Program-made: the position numbers and the translations under genes | The notes under the pieces: generated by a model | Seen by the model: only the letters and a program-made list of their open reading frames with translations | Databases searched by the model: none | What the model was told of the DNA's origin: nothing | From: Acidimicrobiales bacterium | GTDB taxonomy: Bacteria > Actinomycetota > Acidimicrobiia > Acidimicrobiales > Aldehydirespiratoraceae | Assembly: GCA_029263175.1 (NCBI GenBank) | Contig: JAJCXZ010000026.1 | Span: forward strand, 62,001-126,000 | Direction of reading: 5' to 3' | Length of the DNA: 64,000 bases | Part shown: one piece after another, positions 8,644 through 15,779 of the stretch | Position numbering within the stretch: the first letter of the stretch is position 1 | Layout of the letters: each line of letters starts with the position of its first letter

Positions 8644-8828
8644 GCACCCGCACGCGACGTCTGGTGATCGCACTGGCGCTCGCAATCGCGATCGTCATTG
8701 CTCTGGCCCTGATCGTGCCCGAGGGCAGCGGCAGCAACCCACAACTCGATGACCTCATCCAGGACGACTACCCAGTCGTGGTGCCCGACGACTCGCCGCC
8801 GCCGACCTACCCCGACAGCGACAGCTGA
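8640..8828 (+). CDS. Small single-pass membrane protein with acidic Pro-rich tail
   Basis: 62 codons starting with a GTG that overlaps the PHP stop by 4 bases (GTGA), the usual arrangement for coupled translation. Residues 1-7 are basic (STRTRR), residues 8-28 form one very hydrophobic segment, and the remainder is acidic and proline-rich (VVPDDSPPPTYPDSDS), which would lie outside the cell. No family recognised. It ends one base before the convergent HD-domain gene. Confidence 0.6.
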   Translation: MSTRTRRLVIALALAIAIVIALALIVPEGSGSNPQLDDLIQDDYPVVVPDDSPPPTYPDSDS

Positions 8829-8829
8829 C

Positions 8830-9408
8830 TCAGCTTTCGATGGGTGCGACGCCAGGCACCCGAGACGGACGAGCAAAGACCTCATCGAGCATCGGCCGGA
8901 ACTCTTCGAGCTGCATCACCGGATACTCCGGGTCAAAGCAGTTCTGGTCGTAGTTGTGGCAGAAGTCGACGCATCGGTCGTAGTGGGGCGAATCGAGGTA
9001 GCGCTCCCGTGCATCTCGATCACCACCGAGATGGTGGAAGTAGTAGTAGCCCTGGAAAACCCCGTGGTGCTTGATCACCCAATGGGTTTCGTCGTCGACA
9101 TAGGGGGCGAGCAAAGCGGCCGCGGCTTCCGAGTGATTCTCCGGTGCGAAGCCGTCGGCCACATCGTGCAGCAGCGCGCCCACGATCATGTCGACGGACT
9201 CGCTGTTGCGAAACGCCCGGGTGCCCGATTGAAGCGAATGCGAGTAGCGGTCGGTTTGATAGCCGAGCGTGTCGCCCTTCAGCAGTCCGAGCATGTTGCA
9301 GAGGTTGTCGACGAGATTCGAACGAGCGTGTTCCTCGAAGGCGGGGCCCAACATCTCGTAGTCGGCTTGATCGCCGTACTGCATCTCGGTCCAGTTCACG
9401 ATGCGCAT
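8830..9408 (-). CDS. HD-domain oxygenase/hydrolase, PhnZ-like
   Basis: 192 residues. The likely metal ligands are H57 (YSHSLQ), H81-D82 (LLHDVADG), H92, H114/H115 (KHHGVFQGYYYFHHLG) and D154 (NYDQNCFDP). This pattern, especially the KHHGVFQGYY stretch, matches the HD-domain group that includes the mixed-valent diiron oxygenases PhnZ and TmpB, which cleave C-P bonds of hydroxy-phosphonates. Function on phosphonates is inference; no other phosphonate gene is adjacent. The start at 9408 is preferred over upstream ATGs because TACACT lies 7 bases before it. Confidence 0.75.
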   Translation of the reverse strand: MRIVNWTEMQYGDQADYEMLGPAFEEHARSNLVDNLCNMLGLLKGDTLGYQTDRYSHSLQSGTRAFRNSESVDMIVGALLHDVADGFAPENHSEAAAALLAPYVDDETHWVIKHHGVFQGYYYFHHLGGDRDARERYLDSPHYDRCVDFCHNYDQNCFDPEYPVMQLEEFRPMLDEVFARPSRVPGVAPIES

Positions 9409-9415
9409 GCCGCGG

Positions 9416-9421
9416 AGTGTA
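9416..9421 (-). promoter_or_regulatory. -10 hexamer of the PhnZ-like gene, leaderless
   Basis: TACACT on the minus strand, 7-base gap to the ATG at 9408. Confidence 0.5.
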
Positions 9422-9434
9422 GGCGGCGGGGCGG

Positions 9435-9440
9435 TACGGT
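9435..9440 (+). promoter_or_regulatory. -10 hexamer of the SDR gene, leaderless
   Basis: TACGGT with an 8-base gap to the ATG at 9449, divergent from the PhnZ-like promoter 14 bases away. Confidence 0.45.
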
Positions 9441-9448
9441 CGCCCGCG

Positions 9449-10279
9449 ATGTCCTCCTCCCGCTTTCTCGTCGCCGGCGCCGGCGACGTCGGCCTCACCC
9501 TCGCCACCGTGTTGTCGGAAGCAGGGTTGGAGGTGTCAACGCTGAACCGGTCCGGACGTTCTGTCGAAGGGGCGACCCCGCTGGTCGCCGATCTCCGCGA
9601 GCTGATGTCACTCAGGGCCGCTATCGGCGAGCGGGAATTCGATGTCGTTGTCATCACGACTGCGCCGGCACGCCGATCCGACGGTGCCTATCGCGCCGCC
9701 TATGTCGACGGACCGGCCAATCTGCTTGCCACCCTCTCCCAGCACCCCGCCCGCGCCGTGCTCACGTCGACGACGGGCGTCTATGGCGATGACGACGGAC
9801 GCTGGATCACTGCGTCGACGCCGCCAAACCCAACTCGTTCCACCGCCGAGATTGTGCTCGACGGGGAGCACCGGCTCGCGGGCAACGTGCCCACCACCGT
9901 CGTCCGAGCGGCAGGGATCTATGGCCCGGGCCGCACCCACCTCATCGATCGGGTGAGAGACGGTCAGATCACAGTCGACGGCTCCACCGAGTGGACCAAC
10001 CGCATTCATCGAGACGACCTCGTGAGTGCCCTGGCCCTCGCAGCCGTGCATCCGTCGCCTCCGGCCCTGGCAATCGCCGTCGACGACGAGCCCGCGCCGC
10101 ACCATGTCGTCACCGCCTGGCTGGCCCGGGAGCTCGGTGTCGAGCCGCCAGCCACGGTCGGGGCCGTCTCGGCGACAACGGGCAAGCGGTGTCGGAACAG
10201 TGAGCTCAAGGACATGGGCTGGGAACCCGCGTACCCAAGCTTTCGCGAGGGATACCGGTCGGTCCTCGCTAGCATTTGA
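9449..10279 (+). CDS. NAD(P)-dependent epimerase/dehydratase-like SDR protein
   Basis: 276 residues with an N-terminal Rossmann motif VAGAGDVGLTLA and an extended-SDR fold resembling YeeZ-type proteins. VLTSTTGVYGDDDG is the usual serine/threonine strand leading to a VYG motif, and VVRAAGIYGPGR is the conserved substrate-side segment. The canonical YxxxK pair is not obvious, so catalysis may be absent or altered. In-frame ATG at 9401 rejected on promoter spacing. Four bases separate its stop from the bL37 gene, which has its own hexamer inside the end of this gene. Confidence 0.8.
   Translation: MSSSRFLVAGAGDVGLTLATVLSEAGLEVSTLNRSGRSVEGATPLVADLRELMSLRAAIGEREFDVVVITTAPARRSDGAYRAAYVDGPANLLATLSQHPARAVLTSTTGVYGDDDGRWITASTPPNPTRSTAEIVLDGEHRLAGNVPTTVVRAAGIYGPGRTHLIDRVRDGQITVDGSTEWTNRIHRDDLVSALALAAVHPSPPALAIAVDDEPAPHHVVTAWLARELGVEPPATVGAVSATTGKRCRNSELKDMGWEPAYPSFREGYRSVLASI
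10270..10275 (+). promoter_or_regulatory. -10 hexamer of the bL37 gene, leaderless
   Basis: TAGCAT inside the end of the SDR gene, 8-base gap to the ATG at 10284. Confidence 0.45.
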
Positions 10280-10283
10280 AGCC

Positions 10284-10373
10284 ATGTCGAAGCGCACGAG
10301 TAAGAAGAAGGCGAAGGTTCGCCGCAGCAAGGCCAACCACGGCCGCAAGCCCAACCTGGGCCGCAACAGCTAG
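10284..10373 (+). CDS. Small ribosomal protein bL37 homologue (29 aa)
   Basis: A 29-residue, strongly basic protein: a lysine/arginine-rich start (MSKRTSKKKAKVRRSK) followed by ANHGRKPNLGRNS. The segment SKANHGRKPN closely matches SKANHGKRPN in the mycobacterial large-subunit protein bL37, first seen in ribosome structures. It would bind 23S rRNA. Such genes are usually missed because of their size. It has its own likely leaderless promoter and is followed by a hairpin terminator at 10400. Homology is recalled from memory, so confidence is good but not complete. Confidence 0.78.
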   Translation: MSKRTSKKKAKVRRSKANHGRKPNLGRNS

Positions 10374-10399
10374 CCTCTGCTCAGCGATTCTGAGCCGCC

Positions 10400-10428
10400 A
10401 CGCCGCTGGATTCATCCGGCGGCGTTTC
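10400..10428 (+). terminator. Intrinsic terminator after bL37
   Basis: ACGCCGCTGGAT (10400-10411) pairs with ATCCGGCGGCGT (10414-10425), one G-T pair, followed by a short TTT. Twenty-six bases after the bL37 stop. Confidence 0.6.
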
Positions 10429-10459
10429 CGCGCCCGGCCCCGATTGGCAGACTGTTCGG

Positions 10460-10819
10460 GTGCGGCTGATCTTTGATGGGGACTGTGGCTTCTGCACGAA
10501 GTCGGCGCGCTGGATCGAGGCGCGTCTGCCCGACGACGTCGACGTCACGCCCTGGCAACTGCTCGACCTCGAGGAGTTCGGACTCAGCCGACGACAGGTC
10601 ACGGTTGCCGCGTGGTGGATCGATGACGCCGGTGCCACTCATCGCGGCCACGAGGCCATCGGGCGAGCCCTGATCGCTGCAGGCGGAGCGTGGTCGCCCA
10701 TCGGGCGCTCGTTTCTGATCCCACCAGGCAGCTGGATCGCTCGACCGAGTTATGCGGTGATCGCCCGCTATCGCCACAAGCTTCCAGGGGCATCCGAGGC
10801 GTGCGGCCTGCCGGAGTAG
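10460..10819 (+). CDS. DCC-family thiol-disulfide oxidoreductase-like protein (DUF393)
   Basis: 119 residues. The family signature FDGDCGFCTKSARW at residues 4-17 gives the DxDCxxC motif, and the rest is the short thioredoxin-like fold of DUF393. These proteins are thought to act on disulfides, but substrates are unknown. The GTG at 10460 is preceded at 6 bases by CAGACT, a plausible variant -10. It stands between the bL37 terminator and the acyl-CoA synthetase genes. Confidence 0.88.
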   Translation: MRLIFDGDCGFCTKSARWIEARLPDDVDVTPWQLLDLEEFGLSRRQVTVAAWWIDDAGATHRGHEAIGRALIAAGGAWSPIGRSFLIPPGSWIARPSYAVIARYRHKLPGASEACGLPE

Positions 10820-10834
10820 TGGTAAACCCTCGGC

Positions 10835-11506
10835 GTGACAATCACCCTCTCCGAAGCTGAGTCCCGACGAGTGGTTGCGGGCTACGGCGTACCGGTATCG
10901 CCGTTCGTCACAGGCACAACCACTGACTCCGTGGTCGCCGCCGCGGCCGAAGACCCCGCCGTCACCTATCCCGTTGTCGCCAAGTTGTGTGGTCGAGCGA
11001 TCGCCCACAAGACGGAGCGCGGCCTGGTGCGGCTTGGCATCGCGGACGAGGCCACCCTGCGTACGGCATGCGACGAGCTACTCGCCAAGGCAGTACCCGA
11101 AGACGGCGAGGTCGAAGTGCTTGTGTCGTCGATGGTCGACGGCAACCGCGAGCTGATCGCCGGACTGAACGACGACCCTCAGTTCGGGATGACGATCATG
11201 GTGGGTGTCGGCGGCATCCTCGCCGAAGCGATCCGCGACGTCAGCTTCCGGCTCGTCCCCATCACCGAGGCCGACGCCGTCGAGATGGTGGACGATCTGG
11301 CTACCCAGCGTCTACTCGGTGAGTTCCGAGGAGAACCCGAAGTCGACCGCCGCGCGCTCACAGCCGCTCTCGTCGCCCTTGCCAACGTCGGCGCCGGCGA
11401 GGCCGGCGTGCGGTCGGCCGACCTCAATCCGCTGATGATCGTCGATGGGAAACCCATCGCCGTCGACGCCCTGCTCGAGCTCGATGAGGCGACTGATCGT
11501 GCCTGA
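10835..11506 (+). CDS. NDP-forming acyl-CoA synthetase, ATP-grasp (beta) subunit
   Basis: 223 residues corresponding to the ATP-grasp domain of NDP-forming acetyl/acyl-CoA synthetases: PVVAKLCGRAIAHKTERGLV near residue 48, GMTIMVGVGGILAE in the middle, and ADLNPLMI near the end. It would carry nucleotide binding and phosphoryl transfer between ADP and the phosphohistidine of the partner subunit. GTG start preceded by TAAACC at 6 bases. It overlaps the next gene by 8 bases, so the two are translationally coupled and probably form one enzyme that makes ATP from an acyl-CoA or the reverse. The acyl group is unknown. Confidence 0.88.
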   Translation: MTITLSEAESRRVVAGYGVPVSPFVTGTTTDSVVAAAAEDPAVTYPVVAKLCGRAIAHKTERGLVRLGIADEATLRTACDELLAKAVPEDGEVEVLVSSMVDGNRELIAGLNDDPQFGMTIMVGVGGILAEAIRDVSFRLVPITEADAVEMVDDLATQRLLGEFRGEPEVDRRALTAALVALANVGAGEAGVRSADLNPLMIVDGKPIAVDALLELDEATDRA

Positions 11507-12956
11507 TCTCTCGGCCCTCTTCGACCCCAAGGGGATCATCATCACCGGGGTGTCCAACCATCCGGGCAAGTTCGGCTTCGTCGCCCTGCACCATCTGTTG
11601 GTCTCGGGCTACGAGGGCGCAGTCTTCCCCGTGGGGCGCGAGTCCGGCGAGGTGCTCGGGCTCTCGGTGCTCACCTCGATCGACGACGTACCCAAGGGTG
11701 CCGCCGACATGGTCTTCATCTGCACACCGACGACGATCAACGAGGGGCTACTGCGACAGGCCGCGGCAAAAGGAGTCACCGCGGCGTTCTGTGCAGCCGG
11801 CGGCTATCGCGAGGCCGGACCCGCAGGGGTCGAGGCCGAGCGAAGCCTTGTCGCTCTCTGCCACGAGCTCGGCATCGCGCTCGCGGGCCCGAACGGCCAG
11901 GGCGTCATTTCCACACCATCGAACATGTGCGCTCAGATCGTGGCCCCTTATGCCCCTGCCGGCAAGATCGCCATCGCCAGCCAGTCCGGCAACTTCGTGT
12001 CCAGCTTCTTGAACATGGCTCACCACACTGGCGTCGGCGTCTCCCGAGCCGTCGCGGCAGGGAACGCGGCCGTCCTGGGCGTCGCCGACTATCTCGAGTA
12101 CTTCGCTGACGATCCGGAGACGGCGGTCAGCCTGGTCTACATCGAGTCGGTCGACGATGGCCGCGAGATGTTCGAACGCATTCGCCCACTCGCCGAACGC
12201 AAACCCATCGTCGCGGTGAAGGGCGGCGCCTCCGACGCCGGCGCCCGGGCCGCGGCGAGCCACACCGGCGCGCTCGCCAGCGACGACGCCGTGTTCGACG
12301 GCATGTGTCGCCAAGCCGGTGTCATCCGTGCCCGCGATGTCGAGGAGGCGTTCGAGGCCGCGGCGACCTTCGCCACCCAACCGATCCCCGACGGCGACCG
12401 CGTCGTCGTGGTCACCACCGTTGGAGGCTGGGGCGTCGCCGCGGTCGATGCCATGGCCGAGACCCGGCTCACCCCTGTTCCACTGCCCGACGATCTGATG
12501 GCGGCAATCGATGCAAAGCTTCCGCCTCGCTGGAGCAAGAACAATCCCATCGACATGGCCGGCGGCGAGACGCGCGACACGGTGCCGGAGATCCTCCAGC
12601 TCGTGGCCGAGCATCCCGAGGTCGATGCGGTGGTGATGCTCGGCGTTGGCATCCAGTCCAACACCGCCCGCATGCTTCGCGACGGCCACTTCTTCCCAGA
12701 CCACGGACTCGAACGGATCGCCGCCTTCCACGAGAGACAGGACACTCGGTACGGCGAAGCCGCGGCTGAGATCTCCGAGGTGACCGGCACGCCGATCGTC
12801 GTGGCCACCGAGCTCGCCAACGCCCGACCCGACAATCCTGCCCCGACCGCGTTGCGCGACGCAGGGAAGATGTGTCACGCCTCGGCAGGGCGTGCGGTGC
12901 GCTCGTTGCACCACCTGGCGCAGTACTCGGCATGGCGACGGGCCCGCGGCCTCTAG
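11499..12956 (+). CDS. NDP-forming acyl-CoA synthetase, CoA-binding/ligase (alpha) subunit
   Basis: 485 residues from the GTG at 11499. A CoA-binding Rossmann domain (LFDPKGIIITGVSN onward) occupies residues 1-140, followed by two flavodoxin-like ligase domains with SQSGNFVSS at 161-169 and the phosphoryl-accepting histidine in ASHTGALA (H255). The C-terminal part (about 300-485) matches the second ligase domain. The GTG is chosen because of the 8-base overlap with the upstream gene and a GAGG about 10 bases before it; an ATG at 11484 is possible. Acts with the ATP-grasp subunit. Confidence 0.88.
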   Translation: MPDLSALFDPKGIIITGVSNHPGKFGFVALHHLLVSGYEGAVFPVGRESGEVLGLSVLTSIDDVPKGAADMVFICTPTTINEGLLRQAAAKGVTAAFCAAGGYREAGPAGVEAERSLVALCHELGIALAGPNGQGVISTPSNMCAQIVAPYAPAGKIAIASQSGNFVSSFLNMAHHTGVGVSRAVAAGNAAVLGVADYLEYFADDPETAVSLVYIESVDDGREMFERIRPLAERKPIVAVKGGASDAGARAAASHTGALASDDAVFDGMCRQAGVIRARDVEEAFEAAATFATQPIPDGDRVVVVTTVGGWGVAAVDAMAETRLTPVPLPDDLMAAIDAKLPPRWSKNNPIDMAGGETRDTVPEILQLVAEHPEVDAVVMLGVGIQSNTARMLRDGHFFPDHGLERIAAFHERQDTRYGEAAAEISEVTGTPIVVATELANARPDNPAPTALRDAGKMCHASAGRAVRSLHHLAQYSAWRRARGL

Positions 12957-12959
12957 GGT
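12954..12959 (+). promoter_or_regulatory. -10 hexamer of the 12966 gene, leaderless
   Basis: TAGGGT, whose TAG is the stop codon of the upstream synthetase gene, with a 6-base gap to the ATG at 12966. Confidence 0.5.
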
Positions 12960-12965
12960 CGTGCC

Positions 12966-13298
12966 ATGGCAACCACTCCCCCTCCGCCATATCTCGCTGT
13001 CCTGTTCACGAATCGGCGTGCCCCTGGCCACGACGATGCCTACGACACGACGGCCGGACGCATGGTCGAACTCGCTCAGACAATCGATGGCTTCCTCGGT
13101 ATCGAATCCGTCCGGGATGCCGATCAGACTGGAATCACCATCTCCTACTGGCGCGACCATGAAGCCATCGAGACGTGGCGAACCCATCCCGAGCACCTGG
13201 ACGCTCAGGCTGCCGGACGACGAGAGTGGTACGCCTGGTACGAGTTGAGAATCGCCGAAGTCACTCGCGCCTCCTCGTACGAGGCCTCCGATGGCTGA
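12966..13298 (+). CDS. Antibiotic biosynthesis monooxygenase (ABM)-like protein
   Basis: 110 residues, a single dimeric ferredoxin-like ABM domain: YLAVLFTNRR as first strand, GFLGIESVRD at about 45-54, GITISYWRDHEAIETW at 58-73 and a final WYAWYELRIAEVTR strand. This family includes small cofactor-free monooxygenases and haem-degrading or stress proteins; no substrate can be assigned. It overlaps the queuosine salvage gene by 8 bases, so the pair is cotranscribed. Confidence 0.85.
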   Translation: MATTPPPPYLAVLFTNRRAPGHDDAYDTTAGRMVELAQTIDGFLGIESVRDADQTGITISYWRDHEAIETWRTHPEHLDAQAAGRREWYAWYELRIAEVTRASSYEASDG

Positions 13299-14259
13299 AC
13301 CGGTAGCGCCTGACATCTTCGACCGCATCCGTAGCTCGTGCGCAGCCGTGGCGGCCGCGAGCGTCCACGTCACCATCGACGAGTCGAAGATCGCCGCTTT
13401 CGCCGGCCGCATCGACCTTGAGCTTCCGCCGAACGACCCCGGGCAGAAACCACTCGGTCGCCCCGAGTCCACCGCGGCGTTCGTGATGTCGCTCGACGCC
13501 ATCAACTTCGGCAGCGGCTACTTCCCCTACATCCAGAAGCGTCCCGGGATGTCCGGGTACCACACCATCGCGGCGAGCCTCCGCGACTTCGTGGCCGACA
13601 CCGGGGCGATCACCGCGGCACGGCTCGCTGACCTCACGCTCGACGATGTGGCCGCGATCTTCGACCAGCTCCTCGATGGCGGGCCCGCGCATGAGCTGAT
13701 GCATCTCTTCACGACGGCGCTGCACGACCTCGCTGCGTTCATCGAGCACACCGGCGATGGGACCTTCCTGTCGGTGGTCGAGGCTGCCGACGGATCCGCC
13801 TCGACGCTTGTCGAGATGCTCGACGAAATGCCCTACTACCACGATGTACACCAGCACCCGGCCGGTGACGTCCTGCTCTACAAGCGAGCTCAGATCACGG
13901 TGCAGGATCTCGCTGTCACCTTCGACCACAAAGGTCCCGGCCACTTCGAGGATCTCCGGTCACTGACAATGTTCGCCGACAATCTCGTTCCTCACGTCTT
14001 GCGGGTGAACGAGATCCTTCGCTTCAGCCCCGAGTTGTTGGCCCGGATCGAGGCCGTCGAGGACATACCGGTCGGCTCGGTCGAGGAGGTCGAGATCCGC
14101 GCCTGCGGACTCCATGCGGTCGAACTTCTGACCACCGAGGTACGAAACCTGGGCAACCGCGTCACGACCGCTGCGCTCGACAACATCCTCTGGAACACAG
14201 GTGCGCAGGCGATCTACAAGTCGGTTCCTCGACACCGAAGCCGCTGCGTCTTCTACTGA
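13291..14259 (+). CDS. qng1: Queuosine 5'-phosphate N-glycosylase/hydrolase (Qng1, DUF2419)
   Basis: 322 residues, close to the family's usual 320-340. Family features I recognise are LDAINFGSGYFP near residue 70, MSGYHTIAASLRD near 87, YKRAQITVQDLA near 195, LTMFADNLVPHVLR near 227 and a C-terminal PRHRSRCVFY resembling the PHHRT end of Qng1 proteins. Qng1 releases the base queuine from queuosine-5'-phosphate so that tRNA-guanine transglycosylase can reuse it in GUN-anticodon tRNAs. No de novo queuosine gene is in the window. Translationally coupled to the ABM gene. Confidence 0.85.
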   Translation: MAEPVAPDIFDRIRSSCAAVAAASVHVTIDESKIAAFAGRIDLELPPNDPGQKPLGRPESTAAFVMSLDAINFGSGYFPYIQKRPGMSGYHTIAASLRDFVADTGAITAARLADLTLDDVAAIFDQLLDGGPAHELMHLFTTALHDLAAFIEHTGDGTFLSVVEAADGSASTLVEMLDEMPYYHDVHQHPAGDVLLYKRAQITVQDLAVTFDHKGPGHFEDLRSLTMFADNLVPHVLRVNEILRFSPELLARIEAVEDIPVGSVEEVEIRACGLHAVELLTTEVRNLGNRVTTAALDNILWNTGAQAIYKSVPRHRSRCVFY

Positions 14260-14330
14260 GCGCTGAGCGGGTGTGACCGACGGCACGTTGCGGAACGGCG
14301 GCCCCCTACGCATACGGCCGTCGCGCGAGC

Positions 14331-14336
14331 TACGGT
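14331..14336 (+). promoter_or_regulatory. Probable -10 hexamer of the nucleoside transporter operon
   Basis: TACGGT about 79 bases before the lipoprotein ATG; with the GGAGGG ribosome site this predicts a leader of roughly 70 bases, unlike the leaderless neighbours. No convincing -35 was seen. Confidence 0.35.
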
Positions 14337-14414
14337 TTCCGGACCGTGTCCCGTGTCGACATTCGACCCGGACAAACGATTACCCACCCACCTCGGGTGA
14401 AACTGGAGGGTTCT

Positions 14415-15641
14415 ATGCGTAAGCGACTATTGCTTCTATTGGCAGTGCTGCTGTCCTTCTCGCTGATTGCCGCCGCCTGTGGCGACGACGACAGCGAGGC
14501 CGATGCTGGTGCGGACGATGCCGGCACCGACGATGCCGGCACCGACGACTCTGCCGCCGACGACGACATGGCCGAAGACACTTCGGATGGCTCTGAAGAC
14601 GAGAGCGACATGGACGAGGACGAAGGCGACATGGCCGAAGACGAAGGCGACATGGCCGAAGAGCCCGTCGCCAGCGTTGGTCTCGTGTTCGACATCGGTG
14701 GCGAGGGCGACCTCTCCTTCAATGACTCCGCCGCCGCCGGTCTTGCCCGCGCCGAGGCCGAGCTCAACGTGACCACCAGCAAGGTCTCCCCCAACGACGA
14801 CGGCTCGAACCGTGCCGAGCTCTTGCAGCTCCAGGCCGACTCCAGCGACATCGTCATCGCCGTGGGCTTCCTCTTCGAGACTGACGCCGCTGCCGTTGGT
14901 AGCGCCAACGCCGGCTCGAACTTCGGTGTCATCGACTCCTCGATGCTCGACTTCTCCGGCGAGACCCCCGCTCCTTACGCGGACAACATCGCCGGCCTGG
15001 TCTTCTCCGAAGAGCAGGGCTCGTTCCTCGTCGGTGCCGCTGCTGCTCTCAAGAGCACCAACGGTCATCTCGGCTTCATCGGTGGCGTTTGCTGCTTCGG
15101 TCTGATCGAGAAGTTCGAGGCCGGCTTCATCGCTGGTGCGAAGGCTGTCAACCCCGACATCACGATCACGTCGCAGTACATCACTGAGTTCCCGAACTTC
15201 GATGGCTTCAACGATCCGGCTTCCGGCCGGGAGACTGCACTGGCCATGTTCGAGGGTGGCGCTGACGTCGTCTACCACGCTGCCGGCGGTACCGGCCTCG
15301 GATTGTTCCAGGCTGCCAAGGAGCACACCGAGGCGTCAGGCACGAAGGTCTGGGGCATCGGCGTCGACTCCGATCAGTACAACACCGTTGATGCTGAGCT
15401 TCAGGAGTACGTGCTGACCTCGATGCTCAAGCGTGTCGACACCGCCGTGTTCGAGATCATCAAGGCCCACATCGAAGGCACCTTCGGTCCGGGTGAGCAG
15501 CGCTACGACCTCTCTGTCGACGGCGTTGGCTACTCGACCACCGGCGGCTTCGTCGACGACATCGTCGACCAGCTCGAAGAGTTCAAGGCGTCGATCATCG
15601 CCGGCGACATTGTCGTGCCGACCGATCCGGCCGAGGCCTGA
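14415..15641 (+). CDS. BMP-family ABC transporter substrate-binding lipoprotein (nucleoside-type)
   Basis: 408 residues. A lipoprotein signal peptide (MRKRLLLLLAVLLSFSLIAAAC) ends at a lipobox cysteine at residue 22. An acidic, repetitive linker of about 60 residues rich in D, E, A and M follows, then a BMP/PnrA domain from about residue 90 to the end (VGLVFDIGGEGDLSFND, HLGFIGG, WGIGVDSDQYN). BMP proteins capture nucleosides outside the membrane for the ATPase and permeases encoded next. The ATG at 14415 has a strong GGAGGG site 4 bases upstream. A stable hairpin follows at 15712, so this gene is probably transcribed at a higher level than the rest. Confidence 0.92.
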   Translation: MRKRLLLLLAVLLSFSLIAAACGDDDSEADAGADDAGTDDAGTDDSAADDDMAEDTSDGSEDESDMDEDEGDMAEDEGDMAEEPVASVGLVFDIGGEGDLSFNDSAAAGLARAEAELNVTTSKVSPNDDGSNRAELLQLQADSSDIVIAVGFLFETDAAAVGSANAGSNFGVIDSSMLDFSGETPAPYADNIAGLVFSEEQGSFLVGAAAALKSTNGHLGFIGGVCCFGLIEKFEAGFIAGAKAVNPDITITSQYITEFPNFDGFNDPASGRETALAMFEGGADVVYHAAGGTGLGLFQAAKEHTEASGTKVWGIGVDSDQYNTVDAELQEYVLTSMLKRVDTAVFEIIKAHIEGTFGPGEQRYDLSVDGVGYSTTGGFVDDIVDQLEEFKASIIAGDIVVPTDPAEA

Positions 15642-15711
15642 TCAAGCACGTAGTACTGAGGGCACAAACCGAGCGGATCAAAGAGATCTGCTCTTCCATG
15701 TGACTTGAGCG

Positions 15712-15750
15712 GCGGGGCCGGGATACATTCCCGGCCCCGCTGTCGTTTTC
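15712..15750 (+). terminator. Terminator or attenuator between lipoprotein and ATPase genes
   Basis: Perfect 12-base arms GCGGGGCCGGGA (15712-15723) and TCCCGGCCCCGC (15729-15740), 5-base loop, then TGTCGTTTTC. It lies inside the operon, 70 bases after the lipoprotein stop and 30 before the ATPase start. Confidence 0.75.
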
Positions 15751-15779
15751 TCGAGCGGGTGCGCGAGGGAGGAATCTTC

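Noticed and set aside
11748-13505. 585-codon open frame on the minus strand
   Set aside because: Antisense to the acyl-CoA synthetase, ABM and Qng1 genes; low-complexity product.
14260-14414. tRNA gene in the gap before the BMP operon
   Set aside because: No cloverleaf or T-loop motif could be found; the gap holds a promoter and leader.
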